NCBI RefSeq assembly: GCF_016862975.1
Contig: NZ_BONZ01000027.1
Coordinates: 186,001-250,000 of the forward strand
Length of the DNA stretch: 64,000 nucleotides
Direction of reading: 5' to 3'
Source of the DNA: Rugosimonospora africana
Lineage (GTDB): Bacteria > Actinomycetota > Actinomycetes > Mycobacteriales > Micromonosporaceae
A program made the translations under genes and the position numbers. The notes under the pieces are model-generated. The model saw only the letters and a program-made list of their open reading frames with translations. It ran no database searches and was not told the DNA's origin. Every line of letters starts with the position of its first letter. Position 1 is the stretch's first letter. This document shows, one piece after another, positions 8,124 through 16,371 of the stretch.

Positions 8124-8789
8124 TCACGGTTGCCAGCCGGGATCGTTGCTATAAGCAATGTAGTGAGTCGGTGTATGGACGAGTTCGGTGTGTAGATCGA
8201 ACGTTAGGAGGGACGACCAGGATCGCTTGTGTGCCAGCTTCACTTCAATCGTCGCAATGTAAGGGCCTCCCCGGGGCAAAGATTTCGGGCTGTCCCGACC
8301 GAACTCAATAAATGTAAGCACAGCAGTACGTCCCGAAACAGGAAAGAGTGCGGCCAGGGGCCGCGATCCTGGCTCGGGCTGCACGGCAGGACGTGTTGCA
8401 CGCCACGAAAGTTGTATCGGCAATACTTCCGGACTCTCCGGAGCCGGTGGTTGGACGCTCTCTGAGTCGGCAGCAGCGGGTTGCCCTTCCAGGTATTGTC
8501 GGGATACTTCAAACCTCTTATCGAGCCGCATACGAAGATCCTGGATAACGATCGGCGGGGCTCCATCATTGTGTAGCACTAACGGCACGTTGATTAGGAG
8601 ACCATGCTGCGTAAATGAGGCGGCAAAGGAATGCGGCCTTGCGCTTCGCAGCTTGCCGCGTCGGACGTTCATCCACCAGAACGATGCAACGGTGAAAAGC
8701 AACGCGCAGATCGAGATCGAGAGACCGGGGGTCAGCCATGAGGAAGAACCAGCGGTTGCTGCGAGGCTAGGACTCGAAATGAAGGCCAT
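8124..8789 (-). CDS. Membrane-anchored beta-rich protein of unknown function
   Basis: This 221-residue protein has an N-terminal membrane helix (LTPGLSISICALLFTVASFWW, about residues 19-40), then RRGKLRSARPHSF and a beta-rich outer or cytoplasmic domain (LLINVPLVLHNDGAPPIVIQDLRMRLD...). The HNDGAPPIVIQDL segment, also common in unclassified actinobacterial membrane proteins, suggests an Ig-like fold. The reading frame stays open upstream to 9782, but that part is antisense to the 8992 gene and is not protein-like, so ATG 8789 is the likely start. No ribosome site is visible, so the message may be leaderless. It is co-directional with the 7367 gene. Confidence 0.65.
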   Translation of the reverse strand: MAFISSPSLAATAGSSSWLTPGLSISICALLFTVASFWWMNVRRGKLRSARPHSFAASFTQHGLLINVPLVLHNDGAPPIVIQDLRMRLDKRFEVSRQYLEGQPAAADSESVQPPAPESPEVLPIQLSWRATRPAVQPEPGSRPLAALFPVSGRTAVLTFIEFGRDSPKSLPRGGPYIATIEVKLAHKRSWSSLLTFDLHTELVHTPTHYIAYSNDPGWQP

Positions 8790-8991
8790 ACATCGCAGGA
8801 TCGCAGACCAACGCGACCGAGTCGCTGACCGATAGATGTATCGCGTGCGGATTGCGACCGATTTCGTATAGGTGTACGGCATCCGGGCGCAGCTACCGGA
8901 ATCCTCGAATCGCACCGCGATCGACCCCAGCAACCCCGTCTGACGTGCAATCAAGACCGTCAAGTTACCGACACGAGACCGAGCGCAACTG

Positions 8992-9525
8992 ATGGCCGCC
9001 GCTACGGTGACTACCGAAACGCGAAACGCCATCACGTTGGGTAACGGCGGGATAGGGGCTGTCGTGTCTACCGACAAGATCACAAGCCGGGATCGACTTG
9101 CCGGTGCCGTCATCCTCCTGGTCGTCGCGGCTGTCTTCTTTGCCGCGCATCGATTGCGGGCCGGCTTGTTCACCATCTTCAGCTTGGGCGTTCCATATCT
9201 AATCTTCGTCTTTCCCTTTCGTTGCCGTGAGATCACCACCAGGCGGACCGCTTGCACGAAGTCGCGATGGGGTTGGCTTATCGGCTGTTCAGACCATCTT
9301 TGGCAGCGATTACGGCGGGTGTTCGCGGCGCTGAGTGGCGGACTGGTTCGACGCGAAGCCCCGGCGATTGGAAACCGTGGACCACGGGTCCGCGCGGCTA
9401 GTTCCCGAGCGCAGCAGACGTCGCCAGCGACCCAACCTACGCCACCGGGACGACCTTTGTACGACGGGCTCATGCTGCTGGCGGCCCTCGTTAGCGCGGT
9501 CGCGGGCGTCGCTACCCTGTTGTGA
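8992..9525 (+). CDS. Hypothetical membrane protein
   Basis: This 177-residue protein has hydrophobic segments RLAGAVILLVVAAVFFAAHRL, LFTIFSLGVPYLIFVFPF and a C-terminal LYDGLMLLAALVSAVAGVATLL, separated by a basic loop of about 80 residues. The ATG at 8992 has only a weak GAG upstream. It runs against the long open frame on the opposite strand; the membrane-type composition and sensible topology favour this strand. It is divergent from the 8124/7367 pair, from which it is separated by about 200 bp. No family is recognised. Confidence 0.5.
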   Translation: MAAATVTTETRNAITLGNGGIGAVVSTDKITSRDRLAGAVILLVVAAVFFAAHRLRAGLFTIFSLGVPYLIFVFPFRCREITTRRTACTKSRWGWLIGCSDHLWQRLRRVFAALSGGLVRREAPAIGNRGPRVRAASSRAQQTSPATQPTPPGRPLYDGLMLLAALVSAVAGVATLL

Positions 9526-9890
9526 GCCGGTCCGTCGACGAATGCTGTGCCAACAGCAAACTGCAGCAACCCCATGGGCCGTGGCGGACCTTCAGCCGTT
9601 GCTACTAACCAATGGATTTCGCATCCGACAGGCAGCGACCGCGTTGCCGCTAGTCCATCGATCACAGCTACAGCATCATCATGATCAGGCCGTCCACAGG
9701 CCGTCAAACGTCGACCGATGACCACCAGCAGCCACCACCAACCACTGTCGATATCCCCTGGTGGCGACCAGGATCGAGGCATTCTTCCGACTCGTGATCT
9801 AGCTGGAACCAGTGCAACGCCAAGTAGCGGGGGATGTGCCGGGGCGGAGAGTGGCGCGAACTGCCGATCGGGTAATCCGGGCCCGGGGGT
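9526..9890. other. Gene-free stretch
   Basis: No credible coding sequence was found in these 365 bp. The long frames crossing it on both strands are rich in Arg, Pro and His and lack ribosome sites. Base composition shifts here from the AT-richer island to the left towards the GC-rich DNA to the right, so an element boundary could lie in or near it, but no direct-repeat att site was recognised. Confidence 0.4.
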
Positions 9891-10064
9891 CTATGGCGCC
9901 TGCTCCCGGGCCTTCTCGATGATCGCTTGCGCCCCAGCCCGGGCGTCGGCCACGATCCGCCCTGCCTCGCGCTGCGCCTCCGAGCGAATGGCAGTGGCCT
10001 GCCCCTCGGCCAGCCGCAGAATCTGCTCGACCCGCGGAGCCAGGTCGGCAAAGCGGGGGTGGTC
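9891..10064 (-). pseudogene. Remnant of a DivIVA/coiled-coil protein, 3' end only
   Basis: A 57-residue open stretch reads DHPRFADLAPRVEQILRLAE and goes on to a helical, Ala/Glu/Arg-rich end (REAGRIVADARAGAQAIIEK) with a TAG at 9891. The sequence resembles the coiled-coil segment of DivIVA-like or ATP-synthase-b-like actinobacterial proteins. No ATG, GTG or usable TTG occurs between the last in-frame stop upstream and the coiled coil, and the frame begins inside the stop of the LtrA gene. It is therefore best read as the surviving 3' end of a larger gene cut by a rearrangement. Confidence 0.5.
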
Positions 10065-11256
10065 ATCTTGCCGCGGCGGTTGGCTGCCACGTCATCCGTT
10101 CGTAGCAGACGAGGGCGATCAACATGGTGGCGATGAGGGCGAGGGCGGCGATGGCGGGAAGGTGTCGGGCGGCGGGCAGCAGCGCGAGGATGATGCCGGC
10201 CGCAAGGATCTGCGCGGGTGGGGTGTGCCGAACGGTGAGTCGAAGGAACAGTGCCCGGCCGATGAGATAGAGGGCCGGACCGCCGAACAGAGCTGCGGTC
10301 GAGGTCCAGTCCAGCGGGGCTCCGGCGGTGTGGTGGGCCAGGTGGCGGAGGACCACCTCGATGCCGAGGGCTAGGTAGATGATCCCGGCGATGAGCGGGA
10401 AATGAGCCACGCTGTAGGCGATGGCGCCGGTTCGGGTCCGGTCCGCAACGGGGATCCGGGCCAGGGCTTGTCCGGCGGGGGCGGCGGCGTTTTCGAAGTA
10501 CAGCCACCACATTGCCAGGGCCGCGGTGAGGGCGAGCAGCGCAGCGATCAGGACCGGCCAGTGGGTGATCGCTGATCCGGCGCCGACGCCGACCGAGACC
10601 AGCGACTCACCCAGCGCAATGATTACGATCAGGCCGTGCCGCTCGGCGAAATGGCTCGTGCTGGGCAACCGCGCGTGTCCGGCGAACACCGCGATGAGCA
10701 GGCCGCCGACGCCGTCGATGAGGAACGCTGCGACCCACAACAGCGTCTGCGTTTCGCCTCCGAGCACCGCGCCCAGTAGCAGCGCAGGCCAGCCCATCGA
10801 GACCGGTATGACCCGCAAGCGCATCGAAGCGCGTAGCTGTGGATTATCGGCCGATATGTGCCAGAGGAGGGCCAGATATATGGCCCGGACCAGAATGTAG
10901 ACGAGGGCCAGGGTCAGTGCGGCAGTCAGTGACTGGGTGCCGTGCCGCCACGCGCCAGGCAGGACAATTGCCGCCACAAAAATTGCGGCCATCACAGCGG
11001 CGTTTCCGGCCCGGACCAAGCCAACGTCCGCGCGGACCTGGTTGGCCAGCCAGGCGTAGTTGGTGAACGGCCACCACAGCAGCAACAGCAGCACCAGGCC
11101 GTGCGCCAGCCCGCGCGGCGTCGGCGCCTGTGCCATGAGCGTCCCCACCCGAATGAAGGCGAACACGAACACGAGGTCGAAGAACACCTCGTACGGGGTG
11201 GCTCGGTGGGTTGGCTTGGTCGGCACCGGCGGCCTGGGTCGGAAGATGTGCCTCAT
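10063..11256 (-). CDS. Low temperature requirement A (LtrA) family membrane protein
   Basis: This 397-residue multi-pass membrane protein has the family's N-terminal signature TPYEVFFDLVFVFAFIRV (about residues 20-37) and the SHFAERHGLIVIIALGESLVSVG motif in the middle. LtrA proteins are named for a Listeria cold-growth locus; their biochemical function is not established. I preferred the ATG at 11256 (MRHIFRPRPPVPTKP) over an upstream GTG because homologues normally start shortly before the FFDLVFV motif. It is one of three LtrA paralogues in the window; the other two lie near 50 kb. Confidence 0.85.
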   Translation of the reverse strand: MRHIFRPRPPVPTKPTHRATPYEVFFDLVFVFAFIRVGTLMAQAPTPRGLAHGLVLLLLLWWPFTNYAWLANQVRADVGLVRAGNAAVMAAIFVAAIVLPGAWRHGTQSLTAALTLALVYILVRAIYLALLWHISADNPQLRASMRLRVIPVSMGWPALLLGAVLGGETQTLLWVAAFLIDGVGGLLIAVFAGHARLPSTSHFAERHGLIVIIALGESLVSVGVGAGSAITHWPVLIAALLALTAALAMWWLYFENAAAPAGQALARIPVADRTRTGAIAYSVAHFPLIAGIIYLALGIEVVLRHLAHHTAGAPLDWTSTAALFGGPALYLIGRALFLRLTVRHTPPAQILAAGIILALLPAARHLPAIAALALIATMLIALVCYERMTWQPTAAAR

Positions 11257-11564
11257 AGGCCCTATTTTCTTCGCCCAACATCCCAGCTCATCGGGATTCA
11301 GGCCCTTAACCATCCCGATGCCAGCAGCGCACCGAGCGACGCACGGCCTGCGGGGAGACGTCGAACCGTTCGGCGCCCCTCAGCCACCGACACACCTGCC
11401 TGAATTTCCAACGCCGCCAGAGACCGCCGCTCTGTCAGGGTCGACTTCACCCACACTTGGCAGAGTGCTGCGGAACGCATGTCGATCGCGCTCCCCGTTT
11501 GCGCTGCCTGACGGTTGGCGGTCGCTGTGTACATTCCTGGTCAGACGCTACGAAGGAGGCGGGT

Positions 11565-11864
11565 ATGCGGCGCGCTGGTCGTGTGAAGTTGCTTGTCCGC
11601 AGCGTTCTCGCTGGCGTCTTCATGGCGGCCTCGCTCCACTTCTTGAATAACGACACCTGGGCGTCCGGCCTTATCTGGTGGATCCCGACTTGCGTGCTCG
11701 TCAACTTCTGGGTGGAGCTGCACGGCTGGACGAGAGTCAAGGTGTGGATCATGCGAAGGTTACGCCCGCCGAAGGCGGCTCCTTCCGTACCAGCCGTACA
11801 GCAGGGCAGTACAGCGGCCGACGACACGGAACCAGACTCTGGGCGACCGCAGCGGTCCGCCTGA
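11565..11864 (+). CDS. Small two-helix membrane protein
   Basis: This 99-residue protein has a basic N-terminus (MRRAGRVKLLVRS), a helix VLAGVFMAASLHFL, a short NNDTWASG loop, a second helix LIWWIPTCVLVNFWVEL and a polar tail. AGGAGG lies six bases before the ATG at 11565, which decides the start; the frame extends upstream to 11457 without a ribosome site. No family is recognised. It ends just before a strong bidirectional terminator. Confidence 0.65.
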   Translation: MRRAGRVKLLVRSVLAGVFMAASLHFLNNDTWASGLIWWIPTCVLVNFWVELHGWTRVKVWIMRRLRPPKAAPSVPAVQQGSTAADDTEPDSGRPQRSA

Positions 11865-11895
11865 ACTCAGTGCCTCGGCCGGGAGCAGAGCGCAA

Positions 11896-11926
11896 GCGGG
11901 GCCGGGCGGTAACCGCCCGGCCCCGC
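11896..11926. terminator. Bidirectional terminator, 14-bp stem
   Basis: The perfect 14-bp arm GCGGGGCCGGGCGG (11896-11909) and its complement (11913-11926) enclose a TAA loop. It lies between convergent genes ending at 11864 and 11939, where one hairpin can stop transcription from both sides. No T-run follows, as is usual in actinomycetes. Confidence 0.85.
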
Positions 11927-11938
11927 GACATCGCTCGA

Positions 11939-12889
11939 TCACTCGGGAATCGTCACGCTCACCGTGACGGTGTTGTCCGCGGGCGTCGCGTCATCCTCGT
12001 CGAAGTTGAAGACGCCGTAGACCGTCACCTCGTACACACCCGGTGCTGTACCGGCGGGCACGGTGTACAGGACGGCTACGGACCGGGACTCGCCGGACGA
12101 CATCCAACTCGGCGACCCCGGCACTGAGCAGACGATGGTGCACGGCGCGGCGGGGTCGGTGCCCGTGAAAGTCGCGTTCGGCAGGGTGGTGCTCGGCTCA
12201 ATCCACGCCGTCTGGTTGGCGGCGTCGTTCTTGTCCAGCGCGGTCACCGGTACCCGCACCGTGTAGGAGCCGTCGTCCTGACGGGTGACCGACGCGGTGC
12301 CGGCCGACAACCCCAGGTCGTTGACCGCGGCCGGCTGGTAGGCCACCGGGTGGCTCACCGAACCCGACGTCGAGGCCAGCACGCCGTGGAACCTCGTCTT
12401 CTCCCGCGCCGACGGGTGCGCGGTGTTCGCCAGCCGGGTCACGGTCGCCGAGCCGTCGGCCGTGACGCGGGCCCGGCCCGCCGGTGCCGCGAACGAGCCG
12501 AAGCTGACGGTCACGGTCGTGGTGCCGGGCTGCAGGGTGTCCACACCGCAGCTCACCGGAGCGCTTCCGACACACCCGGAGGCACCGGACAGGGTGGTGA
12601 CGACCAGACCGGCCGGTACGTTGATGCTGAGGTTGGCGTCGGACACCGCGGTGGGGTTGTCGTTGGTCACCGAGAGCCGCATGTCACCGAAGTAGTGGGT
12701 GCCGTCGTACGACAGAACCAGCGGCCCGGACGTGACCGAGAGGTGGTCGTTGTTGACCGGGACCACGTGCCTGTCCAGCTGTGCGGTCGCCGCATGCGCG
12801 GCTCCGGCACCCGCCACGACCATCCCGGTCGCGGCGGCGACGATGACCGCCGCCTGGCGCAGACGTCGACCCGTTCGCAACGCTCGCAT
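11939..12889 (-). CDS. Secreted Ig-like/DUF11-like domain protein
   Basis: This 316-residue exported protein has an N-terminal signal peptide (basic RRLRQ, hydrophobic core to about residue 31, cut after AHA). The rest is beta-rich with two repeats of a DUF11-type fold (SVTNDNPTAVSDANLSINVPAGLVV and VPAGTAPGVYEVTVYGVFNFDEDD), plus paired cysteines (CVGSAPVSC and CTIVC) that probably form disulphides. It lacks an LPxTG sorting signal or membrane anchor, so it is probably released or wall-associated. GAGG lies eight bases before the ATG. The function is unknown; a structural or adhesive role is possible. Confidence 0.75.
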   Translation of the reverse strand: MRALRTGRRLRQAAVIVAAATGMVVAGAGAAHAATAQLDRHVVPVNNDHLSVTSGPLVLSYDGTHYFGDMRLSVTNDNPTAVSDANLSINVPAGLVVTTLSGASGCVGSAPVSCGVDTLQPGTTTVTVSFGSFAAPAGRARVTADGSATVTRLANTAHPSAREKTRFHGVLASTSGSVSHPVAYQPAAVNDLGLSAGTASVTRQDDGSYTVRVPVTALDKNDAANQTAWIEPSTTLPNATFTGTDPAAPCTIVCSVPGSPSWMSSGESRSVAVLYTVPAGTAPGVYEVTVYGVFNFDEDDATPADNTVTVSVTIPE

Positions 12890-13323
12890 AGGAATTTCCT
12901 CTCCCCGTAGGTGTGAGCGCGACCGCTTCGGCGGTCACGGAGAAGACACCCACGAGGGCGCCGTGGTGTTTCACGGAAATCGCGAGAAAATCTTCGAAGA
13001 TCGTCGAGGGAGGTCGGATTCGATCGAGAGCCTGCGGGGAACCGCAGCTCAAGCGGGGTGTGGCGAAGGGGCCCCGGGGGGTGGGTGTCAGGTACACGAC
13101 CACCGGGTGAGCGCGATCCGCCGTGGCGCACCTTCGGTTTGCTACGTTCGCCGGTGCTCGCGTGCCCGCGCATGCCGGTGAACGGCAGGCTCGGTCTGCC
13201 GGAGGCAAGCCGACCTGGGAACCGGCAGGCTACGCCACGCTGGAACGGGTCCTGGCGGCGAGCTGACCGGGCGACTGCGCGCGAATCCGGCCCGCGCCCC
13301 GGAAGCCCGACGACGACGCGGCC
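12890..13323. other. Gene-free upstream region with 12-bp palindrome
   Basis: These 434 bp precede the secreted-protein gene and follow the methyltransferase gene, both on the minus strand. No protein-like frame is seen. ATCTTCGAAGAT at 12990-13001 is a perfect 12-bp palindrome about 100 bases before the secreted-protein start and is a possible operator. A GACCGC/GCGGTC mini-hairpin lies closer to the start. Confidence 0.45.
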
Positions 13324-14040
13324 TCACGATCCCAGGTGCTGGCCGATCGCGAACAGTACATACCCGTAACTCAGCGAGGACTGGTCGGGATGCTTGCCGA
13401 GCCAGTCGTCGACGATGTCAGCCGGAAATTCGATCCGCAGGATCTGTTCCAGTTCGGCGGGTTCGGGGCACGCCCACGCCGACATCACCTCCCGGCGTCG
13501 GGCGCCGCGGCGCTGCCACCACTCGTCGGTCACGCCGGCCGTGCCCTGAGGTTCGGCCCAGGCCGACCGCCGGAGCAGTTCGGCGATCTCGCCGTGCCGC
13601 AGGTCGTTGTCGATGACGACGAGTGCGCCTCCGGGACGCAGGACGCGAAGGGCTTCGGCCAGGCCGGCTTCGCACTCCGGCGGGAAGAAGTACGCGAACC
13701 GGGCGTGGATGACGTCGACCGAGGCGTCGGGCATCGGGAGGTGCTCGGCCGACCCGGCCAGTACCCGTACCGGCGAACCCGCCATGCGCTCCGACGCGAG
13801 AGCCCGGAGAGCGTCATCGGGCTCGACGCCGATGACCTCGGCCGCGAGTTCGGCGTAGCGGGGCAGCCAGAATCCGGTACCGCAGCCCAGGTCGAGCACC
13901 GTCCGGCCGCTCCAGTCGGCTGTGTCACGCAACGCGTGCCAGAGTTCCCCGGACGGGTCGATGGCCTGGTTTTCCTTCTCGTACGTGTCCGGGTTGTTGG
14001 CTATGTTGGGCGCTCGGGCGAAATCGGAATACTGGGACAC
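13324..14040 (-). CDS. SAM-dependent class I methyltransferase
   Basis: This 238-residue protein has the glycine-rich SAM motif I VLDLGCGTGFWLPRY (about residues 48-62), the acidic motif II end (GVEPDD) and the motif LRVLRPGGALVVIDND. It belongs to the Methyltransf_11/25 fold. The substrate cannot be inferred. The GTG at 14040 (MSQYSDFARAPNIANNPDTYEKEN) is chosen because the NPDTYEKEN stretch begins the family-like region and GGAAGG precedes it by about seven bases; the frame stays open to 14097. It is divergent from the MDMPI-like gene. Confidence 0.8.
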   Translation of the reverse strand: MSQYSDFARAPNIANNPDTYEKENQAIDPSGELWHALRDTADWSGRTVLDLGCGTGFWLPRYAELAAEVIGVEPDDALRALASERMAGSPVRVLAGSAEHLPMPDASVDVIHARFAYFFPPECEAGLAEALRVLRPGGALVVIDNDLRHGEIAELLRRSAWAEPQGTAGVTDEWWQRRGARRREVMSAWACPEPAELEQILRIEFPADIVDDWLGKHPDQSSLSYGYVLFAIGQHLGS

Positions 14041-14148
14041 CCGTGGCCTTCCGGTTGACGAGAAACGGCAGGTGAGGCCGTCCGCTGGTATTGTCACCTG
14101 CCGACACCGACCCTACCGACAACGCAGCACGCGTGCGATGCGACACCG

Positions 14149-14187
14149 ACACAGTCGGCACGGACACAGTCGGTACGGACACCATGG
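14149..14187 (+). repeat. 15-bp tandem repeat upstream of the MDMPI-like gene
   Basis: Two near-identical 15-bp units (ACACAGTCGGCACGG at 14149-14163, then 14164-14178 with one change) are followed by a partial third unit that merges into the ribosome-site region. In frame they would read TDTVG repeats ahead of the chosen ATG. This is one of many 15-bp arrays in the window. Confidence 0.75.
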
Positions 14188-14195
14188 GGGAGAGC

Positions 14196-14789
14196 ATGAC
14201 CGTCACCGCCGACGACCTCGACTCGGCGCTGGCCAGCGTCGTCGCCACGCTGGAGCCGGCCACCGATCGGGACTGGTCCGTGCCGGCGGGCACGCTGGAG
14301 TGGGACTGCTGGCACACGGGTGAGCACGTCGCGGACGTTCTGATGTCGTACACGATGCAGCTGGTGGCCCGGCCCGATGGGCGGTACGTGCGGTTCGCGA
14401 CCAGCGGCGAGAAGGGCGCCTCGGCCGCGGAGGTACTGGAGTTCGTCGGCGCGACCGTCCGGATCCTCGCCACGGTGGTCCGCACGACGCCGCCGGACGT
14501 GCGGGCATGGCACCCGATGGGCATGGCGGACGCGGAAGGCTTCGCCGCGATGGGGTGCGTGGAAACGTTGCTGCACGGCGAGGACATCGCGGAGGGCTTG
14601 GGCCTGACGTTGGACGCGCCGCGGGAGTTGTGCGGCCGGGTGCTCGCCCGGCTGTTCCCGGACGAGGCGGCGGCTCTGGCGACCACCGATCCGTGGGAGG
14701 CGCTGCGGTGGGCGACGGGCCGGACCGAGCTGCCCGGCCGTCCTCGGCGTGAGCGCTGGCGGTGGTATGCCGCGCCGCTGGGTGAGTGA
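14196..14789 (+). CDS. MDMPI/DinB-like N-terminal domain protein
   Basis: This 197-residue helical-bundle protein resembles the mycothiol-dependent maleylpyruvate isomerase N-terminal (DinB/MDMPI) superfamily. It shows WDCWHTGEHVADVLMSY and MGCVETLLHGEDIAEGL, where the spaced His residues are the usual divalent-metal ligands. These proteins are thought to act as metal- and mycothiol-dependent enzymes, but most, including this one, have no assigned substrate. ATG 14196 is preferred because GGGGGAG lies four bases upstream; the frame extends to 14091 through a 15-bp tandem repeat. Confidence 0.75.
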   Translation: MTVTADDLDSALASVVATLEPATDRDWSVPAGTLEWDCWHTGEHVADVLMSYTMQLVARPDGRYVRFATSGEKGASAAEVLEFVGATVRILATVVRTTPPDVRAWHPMGMADAEGFAAMGCVETLLHGEDIAEGLGLTLDAPRELCGRVLARLFPDEAAALATTDPWEALRWATGRTELPGRPRRERWRWYAAPLGE

Positions 14790-14808
14790 AGACGTCGGGG
14801 GAGTGAAG

Positions 14809-14833
14809 GGGCCGGGCGATTGACGACCGGCCC
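14809..14833. terminator. Weak bidirectional hairpin between convergent genes
   Basis: GGGCCGG (14809-14815) pairs with CCGGCCC (14827-14833) across an 11-base loop. It lies between the stop codons at 14789 and 14840. The stem is short, so it is called with modest confidence. Confidence 0.5.
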
Positions 14834-14839
14834 GGGCCG

Positions 14840-15667
14840 CTACGGCTTGCGGGCCAGGCCGCCGATCAGCGTGTGGTGGATGCTGTTCCTCGGGCCGGGC
14901 GCCGTGCCCGGCTCCGGCCGCCACTCGGCCATCGGCACGATGCCGGGCTCGACCAGCTCCAGGCCGGCGAAGTATGCCAGGATTTCGTCGTGGGTACGCC
15001 ACCGTCCGGTACCCATGGTCTGATTGAAAATCCGTTCGACCTCGCGCGCACTCCGCGACTCCTCCGGATGCGCCTCTCCCGGATCGTGGAAGTGCGAGAT
15101 CGCGACGTAGCTGCCGGGGGCGAGCCCGGCGTACAGGCTCGCGGCGATGTCGCCCGGCTTCTCGTCGTCGGCCAGGTGGTGCAGGATGCCCAGCAGCAGA
15201 AGCCCGACCGGCTGGTCGAAGTCGATGAGCCCGTGGACGTCGGGGTGGTCGAGAATGCTCCGGGGCTGCCGTACGTCGGCGTTCGCGACGGCGGTCGTGC
15301 GGTTGTCCGCGAGCAGCGCTCGGCCGTGCGCCAGCACCATCGGATCGCTGTCCACGTAGACGACGTGGGCGTCGGCGGCGACCCTCTGGGCGATCTGGTG
15401 CACGTTTCCCTGTGTCGGCAAGCCGGATCCGATGTCGAGGAACTGGCGGATCCCGGCTTCGGCCACCAGGTGGTGGACGACGCGGCCGAGGAAGGCACGA
15501 TTGGCGCGGGCGGCCTCGGGCCCGTCGGGTGTTATCCGCAGGGCCGCCTCGGCCGCCTGCCGGTCGACGGCGAAGTTGTCTTTGCCGCCGAGCATGTAGT
15601 CATAGACGCGGGCGACGCTGGGTCGGGTGATGTCGACACCGGGCGGGGCGGGGATGTCGCTGACCAC
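14840..15667 (-). CDS. SAM-dependent methyltransferase, DUF574/Methyltransf_19 family
   Basis: This 275-residue protein starts with the family signature IDTRPS-like DITRPSVARVYDYMLGGKDNF (about residues 11-31), then QFLDIGSGLPTQGNVH (SAM-binding motif I with the family's GLPT) and VYVDSDPMVLAH. The family is greatly expanded in actinomycetes and its substrates are unknown. GTG 15667 has AGGAGG six bases upstream; the frame stays open far upstream, antisense to the PPOX gene, but without protein-like content. It is divergent from the PPOX gene, with a 75-bp shared promoter region. Confidence 0.9.
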   Translation of the reverse strand: MVSDIPAPPGVDITRPSVARVYDYMLGGKDNFAVDRQAAEAALRITPDGPEAARANRAFLGRVVHHLVAEAGIRQFLDIGSGLPTQGNVHQIAQRVAADAHVVYVDSDPMVLAHGRALLADNRTTAVANADVRQPRSILDHPDVHGLIDFDQPVGLLLLGILHHLADDEKPGDIAASLYAGLAPGSYVAISHFHDPGEAHPEESRSAREVERIFNQTMGTGRWRTHDEILAYFAGLELVEPGIVPMAEWRPEPGTAPGPRNSIHHTLIGGLARKP

Positions 15668-15742
15668 GGGGGTCCTCCTCGTCGTGACCGATACGGCCGC
15701 ATCCACGAAAATCGTAGTGGACCCGCAGTCGACTGCCCTAGC

Positions 15743-16183
15743 ATGGCCCACGATCATCACGACGCTCGTGTGACGGGAGACGACTCGACCGTGGACCTGC
15801 CCGAGGGACTGCTTGCCCTGCTGCGCCAGCCGAGCCCATGTCACCTGGCCACGCTGATGGCCGACGGCTCGCCCCAGGTCACACAGACCTGGGTGGATAC
15901 GGACGGCAAGCACGTCCTGATCAACAGCGTCGAGGGCTTCCAGAAGATCAAGAACGTCGAGCGGGACCCGCGGGTGGCGCTGACCGTCTCGGACCCGGCC
16001 AATCCGTCCCGCTATTACTGGGTACGGGGCCGAGTCGTCGACGTGACCGCTGACGGGGCGACGGAGCACATCGAGGAACTGTCCCAGCGGTACCTGGGTC
16101 GGCCCTACCCGTGGTACGGCGGCCGGGACAAGAAGCGCCTGCTGCTCACGATCGAGGTGGACAAGGTCAGCCCGACCGGCTGA
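15743..16183 (+). CDS. PPOX-class F420-dependent oxidoreductase
   Basis: This 146-residue split-barrel flavin/deazaflavin-binding protein shows HLATLMADGSPQVTQTWVDTDGKHVLIN (about residues 32-59), KIKNVERDPRVALTVSD and a WVRGRVV strand. These are the hallmarks of the actinobacterial pyridoxamine-phosphate-oxidase-like family that uses F420. Such enzymes reduce or oxidise varied small molecules; the substrate is not predictable. The ATG at 15743 has no ribosome site, and the short divergent promoter region suits a leaderless message. Confidence 0.85.
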   Translation: MAHDHHDARVTGDDSTVDLPEGLLALLRQPSPCHLATLMADGSPQVTQTWVDTDGKHVLINSVEGFQKIKNVERDPRVALTVSDPANPSRYYWVRGRVVDVTADGATEHIEELSQRYLGRPYPWYGGRDKKRLLLTIEVDKVSPTG

Positions 16184-16371
16184 GCATCACCGGCACCCGG
16201 ACGATGCGGTACCGTTTCGGTCTGGCCGTCGCTGCCCGGAAGGAGGTGGGACCGATTTTCGGCGTCATTGCCATCGATGGCGAGCGTTCCCACCGCACGG
16301 GTCGGCGGATCTCCTGATCCCCACCGGGCCACGGCAACCGCGGGCGCTCACCGCGCTCCGAAGGGTTGTCC

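Noticed and set aside
8790-9782. Upstream extension of the 8124 gene on the minus strand
   Set aside because: The extension of about 330 codons has no membrane or domain pattern and is antisense to a credible membrane protein at 8992.
13020-13090. GGGGAACCGCAG...GCGGGGTG resembling part of a cyclic di-AMP (ydaO) riboswitch
   Set aside because: The match is on the plus strand, but the nearby genes are on the minus strand, and the conserved 3' part with the CAGCTAACC-type segment is missing.
16184-16371. Small gene MRYRFGLAVAARKEVG near 16204
   Set aside because: Only 37 codons with no credible ribosome site in the right place and no recognisable fold; left as intergenic.
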